Shown: one piece after another, positions 36,501 to 48,500 of the stretch
Numbering within the stretch: the first letter of the stretch is position 1
Layout: the number at the start of each line of letters is the position of its first letter
Assembly (NCBI RefSeq): GCF_008831285.2
Contig: NC_045149.1
Location: 11,684,417 to 11,748,416, forward strand
Reading direction: 5' to 3'
Origin: Nymphaea colorata
Taxonomy: Eukaryota > Streptophyta > Magnoliopsida > Nymphaeales > Nymphaeaceae
Length of the DNA stretch: 64,000 nt
Notes under the pieces: model-generated
The model's database searches: none
The model's input: only the letters and a program-made list of their open reading frames with translations
What the model was told of the DNA's origin: nothing
Position numbers and translations under genes: made by a program

Positions 36501-39500
36501 AGGATGAAGATCCCAACAAAAGTCAACAGAATGTCCCAATTTGTTGCAATAGTTACACCGTCGAGCAGGACGCTGTCCAGTCCCTGAAGCACGACTAACA
36601 AAGGCTGATGGAGAACTCCCCTGACTGGTGTCAATATGCATCACCTGGCGACGCTGTTCCTCAGATTCCACACGGGCATACACCTCTTCAATTCTGGGGA
36701 CCTCGTCACAATTGAGAATTTGGCTCCTAATGGATTCAAATTCATCGCGTAAGCCTCTAAGAAAAATAAACGTCTGGTCTATCCATTCTTTGTCCCAGTA
36801 CAAGGCATGATCAGAACTACAGTGCCAGTCATCATGCACATGGTAGTCTAGTTCCTCCCATTTAGTCTTCAGGGCTACAAAGAAAGAAGCTATAGACAAG
36901 TCACCCTGTTTAAGAGAGTATATGCTACGTTTGATTTGGTACGTACGCAATACTCTCTTCTTACGGCCATACATCCGTGCAAGCACAGTCCACATGTCGT
37001 AGGCAGTCGATTTACGCAAGATCAAAGGCTGAATATCTGCGGAAACAGAACTAATAATCCATACTTTAACCTGACTATCTTCCAACGCCCAAGTAGCCCA
37101 TCGCGGATCGGTTTTAGAAGGTGCAGGCTTCTCCCCAGTAATGTAGGACAGGCGACCACGACTGGTTATCCCGATTTCTAGGGCAGCAGACCAAGAGAGA
37201 TAGTTATCCTTGTTCAGCCGGATGGAGGTGACTTGAACAGGCAAGATCTCGCTCTTGGTATTGCTGCCCGTGTCTAGGGCATCATCGATCTTGGGGGACA
37301 TCTCCTCGGCCATCACAATCACCAAAGAGAAGCAATACCCAGCACCAGAGACGACAAACAAGAGGCAGCGGAGGCGAAGGAGAAAGACGACAGCGGCGGC
37401 GCTGGAGAGGGCGACGGCGGCGGCGGCGCAGAATACGAAGGCTGCGGCGGAAACAGTAGTGGCGGCGGCGGGAACAAGAAAAGCAACCAGCGGGCGGCGG
37501 AAAAACGGTGGAAACACTACTAGCACACCAACGATCTCTCACGCGTTGGCTCTGATACCATGTAGAAACACATAACAAGATAGGGAGAAAGAGAAGAAAC
37601 ACACAATATACGTGGAAAACCTCAAAGAGAGGTGAAAAACCACGGAGAAGCTCTAACCTAGGGGCACAACCGCAACCCTAGGAGAGAAAATGTTATTCCA
37701 CTTAATCAACAATTACACCATAAGTGGGATTATATAAGAGGGAGACCCGCCTAGGGTACTGAGCCACTCTCGGTACCCGTGCCCATGGGACCGGGTCTAT
37801 ATCCAGACCCGGTTCCCTATACACGATATGTTAACATGTTTTAAAGACTCTACGGCCTACGCTCCCTCTCTCTCTTCTTGTTTCTAAATACTGCAAAAGA
37901 CGTAGGAGGGAGAGATTTTACCCATTTTTATCAAAAATCACTAAGGATTCATCGATTTGGGAGAGTCTACTAGCCAGTAAAGAAGTTTTCACGTAGTGGG
38001 AACGGTGGGAAGCTTGGAAAAACAGGGTTTTTTGTTTTCTAACAACAAGAAGGTAAAAATAACTCATTTTCACCATTGAATCGTTCATTTCTCTTATTGC
38101 CTATAGTTAATTGTAGGTTTTTACTTGTTTTGTGAAGATATAATGTCGGACCCTGCATGGCAGTGGTGTACAAGGGTGAATCCCAAAGATAGGTTAAAAA
38201 TTATGTGCAATTTTTGTAAGCAAATCATATTAGGAGGGATCTCTCGCTTTAAACACAATATAGCTGGTACACACAATGATGTAGCTCAATGCACTGGCTC
38301 CCAAGAAAACCCATTGCCACAACGATGTAGCTCAATGCACTCGCTTTAAAATTGTGATGAATGCTTATTATGTTATTTTAAATCTCTGATTTCGTATTTT
38401 TGAATGTGTTGTTGATATACATGAATGTTCCTTTTTTCTTGATTTTTTTCTGATTTTTTGCTTATTTTTTTGGATTTTTTATGATTTTTCTCTATTTTTT
38501 ATTTTTAATATTTTTTAAAAATTAAAAAATTAATTTTACGATACGCTACTCTACTTTTGCGAAATGTCATGATATGGCGTATAGGTCGGCCCAACCGATA
38601 CGCATTACGCTATGCCATTTACAATATTGCTTCAAAGCATAAAAGACAAGCTTTTCTTAAAAAATAGAAAAATTAAAATTGAACAGATTCTTTACCTATG
38701 TATGAGCTAATAAAAAATAGCACAGAAAAAGCTAAAGGAATCAGTACAATTGACAACTACCAGCAGAATACACTTATTAAAACTGAAAAACTCACAGCCT
38801 TTATGCATTCAAGGTTTACTTGAGCCAAAAAAACAAAAAACAACATGCATATGAAAAATGAAATTTTCCCTCTCTGAAACCTAATTTTATTAGATTCCTC
38901 TTGCGACTCATCATTGCCATCACTTTATCATCATTTGAGTCATCCATGTATTCTGGCTCTTCATCTTCATTCTCTGTTTCATGAACTGCACTCTCCTCAA
39001 CATCAATTACTTGTTTTCATTTTTCTTTCCTTTTAATCTATAAAAACAACACTTACTACACTATGCCATATGTAATTACAAACTTTTTTAAAAAATCATA
39101 TGTATAATGATGAAAAAATACTTCCTTGGACAATCCATATAGACTTTATTTTCTTTCCTATGTCCCACTGGGAGTTGTGACCCCCTCTATAGGCACAAGT
39201 TAAATTGCAGGAACTTCAAAGTTTGGATCGTACTATTAATCCTCCAACCACAAACGATTCCTTACTTGTTCCACGACTTCCTCCAGAATCCATTTTCCAT
39301 CAAAATCCATGTTATCAAATGTTTCGGATCTTTTGAGCCATCCTCTAGATGTATTGCTCTCTTAGCTTCATGTCATAAATAAAAGCACTAGAACTTTCAT
39401 CTTGTCTCAATCAAGCCTATTTCCATGTTTCATACACATTTGTTGCAACTTGCAAGATACTGTCAACATTCAAATTTTAAACTATTAATGTACAACAATT

Positions 39501-42500
39501 AGTACTTAAATTTGTAAACATTTCTAAAAATGCATCCCACTGAGAAAATGCTTCAACTGCATTCACAATCCAACACACCACATGGGAGATTTAAAATTTG
39601 TACAGCAAAAATATTCAATTCAGGAGTCTTCCAAATGACCTCCACCAATCAGCTAAAAGGAATGTAAAATGAAGACATAAGCAGCATAACATAAATCGCA
39701 TTACCAATAATTCAAAATACAATAATAAATGACAAAAGAATATTGTAAGTTAACCATGACTTCTCTCTTTCTTGTTTCAATGGCCACTCACTACAAAACA
39801 ACCCCTGTGCCTTCTAAATCATCCAATGGTCTAACAATAGCTAATCAAATACAAGGATCTGCCACCATTGTCTATAGAGTTATATCATCCATCCATAATC
39901 TCTTCAGCAACATTAAAATCAACATGATAATGAAAGTGTGGGTCCAAAAGATATTCTGCTCCATAAATAGGATGATGTTGTACATTTCCGTCTTCAATCA
40001 CTTGTATCCTACGTCACATGGGTGGGGGATGCAAGTGCTGCTTCAGGTAAAGGTGTAACGATCTTCAAAAAAGAAAATTGGGTGCAGGTGCAGCTATATA
40101 TATATGTGTGTGTGTGTTTGTGTGTTTGATTCTATGCAATTATATACTAAATAAAGAAATTCTCAAAATCAATGCGGGAGTGTACTTTTTCATGAAGGGG
40201 ACACCCTCATGGTATCTTTCAAAAAGAAACAAATTGGTATCTTTCAAAAAGAAACAAAATGGATGCTAGGGGTCCATTTATTGAAAGAGGAAAACCATTG
40301 ATGCTAGGGGTCCATTTTCTTGAAAGAGGACACCCTTACAATAGGGTATCTTTTAAAAAGACACCAATCCTTTTGAAAAGAACATCAGACTTTTTTTAAA
40401 AACACCTATCATTCGTTTAAAAACGAGAACATACTTGTTGTACTTTTAAAACAAAGTAAAAATAATAAGAGAGGGAGAAAGACCCTGTCTCCTTTTCAAA
40501 AGGACCAAAAAGTGACGAGACATGAGAGAGATAGAGTTGAGGGAAAAAACATGAGGTTTTAACAAATAATAGGACACGACACGTCCTGTAAGTTAAGTGC
40601 AGCTGACTGCACCAGACACATGTTGACTGCATCTGGTGGTGAACTGGTGCCGCACCCACAGCCACACTTGCACCTACATTGTGTCCACACGGGTGTGAGG
40701 GCCTTTTTGAAGCACCCGTGTGACCTAGACTGTATCTCATATGGCCTTGTATTTTCCTTCATTATTACCCAAATCTGCAGCCCTTTTTTCTTACATTATG
40801 GTTCAAATTGACAGTTATTTGCTCTTCTGCTCTATTCAGTGCCTATACAAGAACGCCATAGGTGCTCACCACCATTTACCAATCCTGAGATTTCGACAAA
40901 AGGCATGGTTGCTTTAATGGCATATATGACTACACTCCAAAATTTATGATCTTCAACAAGAAAAACTTGTTTGACTTCAGGTTTCTTGAATTAACAATTT
41001 GTTCAAAATTCTGCAGCAGAGACATTACCTTTAACTCATTAGATATGAAATTCTATGAAGAGTAAGGTATCATGAGGCAAAACGTGTGACTACAGTGTAC
41101 AATAATTCCTGTTATTTCTGTCTTGTCATCAGGTCAAGAGCCCGTGTTATTGTATATATACCTTTTAATAGATTATATCATCAACATCTTTGAGCATCAA
41201 ACTTATACAAAGAGCAACAAAAAATGTCCATTAGAATAACTTACCATTCTCCAACCTCTTTCCAGTAACAACTAACAAAAAAAAATTAGGTGCATTGTCT
41301 GTGATGGAGCCCCAACAACTTCAAATATTTCACATGGATTATCAAGTGCCATCATATCCTCCTCCATGTCCTCCTCTTCCTCGTCCTCCTCCTTCTTCGA
41401 ATGTCGCCAGACAAGCAGGTTTCTAGGTAGAGATACAAACAATGAAGAGAAACTCAGTACGTTCTGAGGCAGCTAATCCCTCTTTGCTTGTTTGACATGG
41501 GATGTGCTACAAAGCACACCATGCGGTTTGTAGGACAGTTTTGACATCATTAGTTTCAAAAAAAAAGTGTCCTGCAAAGCTTTTTGTGGACTCCCTTACA
41601 TGTCAAGGACTATCTCATTAGATTTCAGAACTTCCAAAGGTACAAAATTTCCTATAATTCTTGAAATTTTGATGTCATCATAGAGAAACCATTGTACCTA
41701 TAACAGGTGTATATTTTTTAGGCATCTTCAGAGCACTCATATAATAGATTTTCTCTGAAGTCTTTTACCCACTTGCCATACACATTTCTACTTGTTAAAT
41801 TTTCACCATCAGACTCCTCATACATGGAGGGAAAACAATTTCGCAAAGCAAGCCTGTAGCCTCATAGCAAACTGCATTCAAGCACCGAACTTAACAAAAT
41901 GGATCATGTTCTGATGGGCACTGTAATCAGCCCAAACAAGGATTTATTCTGAATCTTTTAAGCTGAAAGTAGACGTAGAGTAATTTCATAAGCCAAGGAA
42001 ACCAACCGAAAAGGATATTCCTGCAGCTAACATGCCTTGTAGAAGAAAACCTATATTTCAGCCATGTCCTGCCCTCTGTATACAGGCCAAACATTTCCCC
42101 TATTTCAGGCTTCACCCATGAATTTAGCCAATCCATTTTTAAAGACTAACTAAGCGTAAACCTCTTCCAAATATTTATTTCCCTGTTCCAAGATTACTCA
42201 AGTATTGCATCCTCTCCTAAAAAAATATTCCATCATTGAAAGTTGTTACACACTCCTGGTCAAATAATTGTATGCATTGTTCCTTCATAGCTTCTTTTGG
42301 TTCTCATATACACTTCAATGCAATGGTGTTGTCATTTTACCTCAGGATATAATGTTTGTTCTCAGAACCTGATTCTTCTTATTGATGAGTTGTATAGTTT
42401 TATCTTCCATCGTCAAGCCTTCATGAATCTCTATATCATCATATTCAATCGCATGATACGGGATCAGCCAAATATTTTCTCAATATAGAAAATATAGGCC

Positions 42501-45500
42501 AATTCTCCATTTTTTCCAAAATATTGAATGGTCCAGCAAACCTAGTGCTTGATTTCCATCCTTAACTGGAAACTAGTCGAAGATGAGGCTTGGCTTGTTT
42601 TTCAGGATTTTCATCAAATCAAAGCACCAAGGCACTTACATATTTATAATCATAAGCCAAAAACTACCTGTTTGAAGCTACTAAAAGATTTCAGTTCAGA
42701 CTTTTAAACTGAAAAAGTGAAATGTGGTTTTTTGTGTATAGAATGCTAGGTAAATTTTAAGCAAATCTACTCAACCTAACTTGCATATGGTTGTGCAACA
42801 TTGTTCGTCTTGGTTCACCTTTGGGTTTTATATGATCTTAAGTTCCATAGACGCTATTGAGATATTTGTTTTTACTTTTTATTCTTGCAGTCATGGTAGC
42901 ACTTACAACAGTCAATCTTGTACCTAATCTGGATATGACCTCTATATATGATGCCAAAATGTAAAATGACTAATCCTATTCCCCTTGTTACACATAACAA
43001 AGATATATCAGGCCTACAAAAGGTGAACTCTAGCAGAAACTTGACATGACAATGAAAAGCAACGATAGTGGAAAATATGACCAATAAAATTCCACACCAT
43101 GTGCTCACACTAACAGTGAAAAACCCAATCGAATCGGCAGCTATCTCAAACAAATAAGCCTTCACTCATGAATGCAAGCCACTTTGCCATTCAGGTGACG
43201 ATATTGAACCCAACACAACATAAAATGGAAGAAATGGATCATCTCGCAGGAAGTGGGGAGCCTCACCATCACCATCCATATATCTGGCTCAGCCTGGTAA
43301 AAGACATGAGAATGTCTATCTGCTTCTATGACCTCACAAGCAGCTTCCGGAGAAAATGTCCTGAAATAACAAGAGCTTAGCATTAAATGTAAGACACAGT
43401 GAAAACATAGTACGAACAAGAATTCTTACCTCTTCGACAAAATGAAAGCTAATAAATATGATAACTCAGGATCATTCTTGCTATAACAGTACCCATGAAC
43501 AAACTCTAATTATAGTCGTTAGCATCATCTAAGAAGATGCAGGGGTTCTGAGATTGCTTTTGCATTTAAAACATATGCAAGTGAATCATACTTAAAGATC
43601 CACATGAAAAATAACAGAAGAAATCACCTTGAAAATATATCTGTTTCCATGGCTCAAAATTCATATTCTCTCAATTTATAGTTAAATCTAAAAGCATTGT
43701 CACAAATTTCGTTTTTGGGTATAAAATGGCAAGGTTGTTCTTGAGAATAATACGGCAAATTTGAAAATCTCTGCAAGTTTTAACAAAGTTTAAAATGTAA
43801 AAATAAAATGTGAAAATAAAAATCTGGTAATTAAAAATAAAAAAATGCAAAGAAAACGAATAAGACGCTTTTTTTTTGCCTTTTTTTCTAAATGTTGTTT
43901 TTTCTCCTTTTTCAGCTGACTTGTTTTTAATGTTTTTTTTTTTGCATTTTTTTCAAATAAGACATGTTTTTTGTGACAATGGTCAAAAGTGCACCAGGCC
44001 TTAGGTGCCCACCTTTTCAACTAGGCTGGTCTTCTTCCTTTTTCTCTCATTCTTCTTTTTCTTTCTTCTCATTCTTCTTCTTTTTCACTTGTCTCCTCAT
44101 TTTTTTTTCTTTTATTTATGTTTTTGACCAGCCTAGGGCTCGGAGTCCCTAGACCTTTTTGAGGGTCAACCACCTAGGCCAATGAAACGCTTTGGACTAG
44201 CAAGTTCTGTCAAGGATAATAATGTAAGAGAAGTCGTAGCTTATGACAGTAAAGGTACTCCCTATACCCAATGTTATAAAAAGCGTATCGTAAGCCATAT
44301 CGGTCTGGCTTTAAGATACGATGTATCGTAAAATATCGTAATGTATCGTAACCGTATCGTTTTTTTTTTTAATAAACAGAAAAAATAGGAAAAAAATCAA
44401 AAAATTCATAAAAATCAGTAAAAAACAAGAATAATATGTTCTTCATAAAAAACACATAGATTTATAAGTCATAAGGTCCATAAGTCTATGAGATACCACA
44501 TCAAAAAACAAGTTTTAGATGTAATGTATTACATCACAAGATGATAATGAAATTGTGAAAATGTTCAATGTCAATACATATAAAATGAAAGCACTCTCGA
44601 CTCTCATTCATAATCTTCATCATATTCATTTTCATCCTCATCTCCATCTTCTTCTTCATTTTCATCTTCACAATTTAAAAAAACCTCTTTCCTCCCAACG
44701 AGAATCAGCCACCCACAGACAAATCCATGGTTTAATCGATGATTTCTTTTTGAAAATCAATGATTTAACGATGGAAATCGATAATTTCCCTCCACGGCGG
44801 CACAATCTCTAGGTTAAAAATGAAGAAGAGCTGGGTTTTTATAAAAAAAAACTCGAAAAGGGGGGTTTCAGCCCCCATTTTTTGAAATCAGCCGTATCGT
44901 ATGATACGGGGCATGTATCGTATCGTATTTTATAAAAAATACGTATCGTATCGTACGTATCGGCCCCGAATTGTACGTATCGTACAACACTGCCTATACC
45001 ACTTCTAAATGATTCAATATCACCCCTTACCTGCTTACCATATCCATTATCCTCCAAACCTTTGGAATGACTGCTCCACAATTTTGATTCCCATAATGGT
45101 TCCTGGCTCTGCTTCTTGCTATGCAGCTATTAGCGAAAGAGAACACGAGGAAGATAGAAACCTAGAAGGCAAAGGCACCAAGAAGGCTTGGTTTGCTTAT
45201 GGTCATTAGGTGACAAATTATTAAGTTGATACTAGAGAAAAAAAAAATTGTTTTTTGAGTTCTGAATATAAATAATCTATTTCTTAAGTTGGGATAGACA
45301 AATAATTCAGTTATTACAACTAAGTAACTCCATTACAGTTTTTCCATGCTTAGCGCAAGAGTTAACACTTCTTTGAATTGGCCTTTTCCAAAACACAAGC
45401 ATATTTCATTTCCAAACCTATCAAAATTTTCTTTTTCCAAATCTTCTTGAGTTTGGGTTCATCATTTTAAAATGATATAAGGGTTCATTTTCTCCTTATG

Positions 45501-48500
45501 AAGGTAACATGCTGTTATAGATTGATCTGCATCTGTTGGATTACTTTGCTCAATCATTTCTTTTCAAAAGTCAAAGTATTTGTGGTTGTTAATTTTGATT
45601 TAACAACTCCTTTCAAGTTTAAAATAATTTCCTAAATTGCGCTTCATTGACCAGCCGCTTTGATTTTGGCTTTCTTTTCCCAGTTCACTTAAATCACGTC
45701 ACTTAAAATCAAATGGGTACATCTTTGAATCGTATACATTATTGTATAAATCCAATAAAAGTTTGTTATTCAAGACCTTGGATACAATAATTACACAACT
45801 GAAATATAAGCGAACTGCCGAAGGAATGGCCACTCCTCAACAACCAGGTTGTCAGACTTGCCATAAGTATTCAATACTGCAGTTCACTTATCTTCTAATC
45901 TAACTGTGCTTTATATTGACAAAAGGATCCTTTATGTGAACACAGGAACTACCCATTAACTAAGAAAATAGTTTATTATCCTCTCAATAATTCCACAAGA
46001 TTGGAAGTTATTATATGTGGACTTCTCACAAGTTGGACATTTGACCTTGGTTGTCAACCCATTGACTAATCAAATAAGATGGCAGTTAGCTGACTAGGCC
46101 AACGGCACAAAATTGGTAGGCAGCAGTTGTATGGACTAGTGAACTGACAAGGTGATGCGGACCCGTCTTGGACCGCATCCGCTTCATTGCACCTTGGTGC
46201 AGCCAATGCCCGCCATACCCAATTAGCCATAGCCACAGCCTTTCTAGAGGCCAAATTGCCTTGCCTAACACATCCAAAAGAGGTTAGCACCAAAAGCTGC
46301 AAGGGTCCAAGCCCTTCTTTATCTTTGGCTACCACGATCCATGCTCTTGGAGATACGCACCGGGTCTAGACCGGTGTTAGAGTGAGTCCAGATTGAGCCT
46401 AGTCTATGCATTGAGTTTGTGCCCGTGCTAATCCAGCCCTCCAGCTCAGCCAACACCCTGGCTGATGCGGACCTCAGTAAGGGTCCACACCCTTCTCGAT
46501 CTAGTGTATGCATTTGCATCCTATAGCATGACCTTGTGCCGGCCTCAGGAGGAAGTTGATCCTCAGGTATCAACACAGAAAGGACTCCATCCACACCTGG
46601 ACCAGCTTGATGCATTTCAGGGGCTCAGGCCCAACCCGAGCAAGTGCACCCAACTCGAGCCCACTCGAGCTGAATCCACACCCAACACACACTCAGCACC
46701 AAAACCGGCCCAATCAGTGAGTCTCCAGATGATTCAGCAAGTAACCCAATGGGCCCCATGCCCCTTTACGCCTAGTGCAACACAAATCGCCACATCACAC
46801 ACGGCTTGTACACCCCTTCCAGATCTGACACTCCACCTCAACCCATGCCTCACCCATTTTGGATCCCACCAACCAGCTCCATGCAAGCTGCCACTTCAGC
46901 CACGGGATGCACACATTTTTTGTAATGATCCGACTCACTCCTGGGCTCGAAGCCTTGGTCTAGTGGATCCCAACCCGCCCCTAGCAATTTCAGCTTCAGC
47001 CTTAAAAAAACTAGGAACCAGGACAACCAACTACTTTAACAACCTCTTTTATAAGCCCTTAAAGATCCTTCACAATCTTAAATACAGGACTAAACTTTTG
47101 GGGTGTTACAATCCACCCCCCTTAAGACACACGTATCTGCATGTGTGAGACCCTAGGTCCAAGTGTTGAACCGTGCTCTGATACCATTGTAACGATCCGA
47201 CCCACTCTTGGGTTCAGAGACCTAGTCCAACGGATCCCAACCCACCTCTAACAGTTTCGGCTCTAGCCTTAAAAAAGCTAGGAACCAAAACATCAAACTA
47301 CTTTACCAACCCCTTTTATAAGTCCTTGAAGATCTCTCACAATCTTCAATATAGGACTAAATTTTTATGTGTTACACTTTCCCACTTTGACATGCCTTGT
47401 CAGCAGTCCATTTGCTCGATCCAGTGAGCCACGTGCCAACCAGCTCCCTCCATGCACCATCCTTAAGGAAAAGGAAAGTGGTCCCCACAGTCAGACGCAC
47501 TTTCCCTAATAGGCGCACCACATCACACTGTCGCCAGCCACACCATGCCAAGTCTACGCCCACAAGGCACCACATCAGATTCGACAACCTCCTTCCCTAT
47601 TCAGCCCAAGGCATGGGCCGGAAACTGGAATGGAAGGCCCCTAGTTGTTGCCGCCCAGCCGAGATCCTCTAATCGGATTCCCTCATTTGAATTCTTTCCC
47701 TTTTCGTAATGGGGCAGACCATAAAATATTTGTTGTTCTTCAATTTCATTATGCAGTCAATCAATGAAAACAAGAAATTAGAATTTCGCAGAATAGTTTT
47801 CTCTCTCTCTTGGCTACTCCTTGAGAACATGTCCTCCTAAGCACCACCAAAGACCACCGGTTTGCTCCACGCTGATCGCCATCCGTCCCAAGCATTCGAG
47901 CCACCGCTGGCCACCAATCGGTGTCTCCAAACCTGGTACCAAAGCTCTCTTTTTCTGTCTGTCAATCTCAATCTATCACCAGCTGTCTGCCAGTGATTTG
48001 TGTGGTTCATTCATCGCAACCCCACCCTAGACGCAGAGCTCTCCAGTGTGCGAGGAGACCGTCGGCCACCCCTCGGCAACTCTGCCCCGAATGAGGAGCT
48101 CTCCACGGAATTGCATGTTCTAGGCCATGCTCTACCCCATCAACGCAAGATTCGGCCGATTGGAAAACCTGCAGATCCTGTTCTGCAGAAACACAGTTCT
48201 AGGTGTCACTTCTTCGGTAGACTGACCCAATCAAGCGACGTCAGATCTTCACGAGACTACAATTTTTGGAAAGCTCTAAGAATTAGCTTTCCAACGCGAT
48301 ATTACTCACCTCAATCGAAGCCCAGACGAGAGAGCTATCTATCGTTGATTCATCTAGCAACTGTTTTCCCAAAGTGAGGTTCTGTTCTGCTGACAACCCA
48401 ATTCAGGCATCACTTTATCAACAGATCGTCCTAAGCTAACAATGTCGGATCCTTGTGTACCTATACTCGTTGGAAAGCTCTTGAAATTATCTTTCCAACC

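Larger units (their letters stand above)
32754..37836 (-). mobile_element. Near-complete young Ty1/copia element (5083 bp)
   Basis: Two LTRs (278 and 276 bp) differ by three substitutions and one 2-bp indel by eye and are flanked by TGTTT on both sides (32749-32753 and 37837-37841). Inside are a PBS next to 37561, gag-protease-integrase, reverse transcriptase and RNase H in order, with one stop codon and one frameshift. It lies inside the hAT element in CCZ1 intron 2, in the same direction as CCZ1. Confidence 0.95.
32559..38629 (+). mobile_element. hAT element with BED-finger remnant, split by a young copia
   Basis: The outer ends CAGTGTTATAT (32559) and the reverse complement CAATATTGTAA (ending 38629) are imperfect TIRs flanked by the 8-bp duplication CTTCAAAG (32551-32558 and 38630-38637). 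Without the copia at 32754-37836 the element is about 1 kb. It carries many GTATCGTA/TACGATAC subterminal words and a BED zinc-finger reading frame at 38143. The similar element at 44269-44992 belongs to the same family by ends and subterminal words. Confidence 0.85.

Noticed and set aside
46465-47148. 227-codon plus-strand frame
   Set aside because: Biased composition, no domain, and its end overlaps the left TRIM repeat; it is probably a chance frame in GC-rich non-coding DNA.
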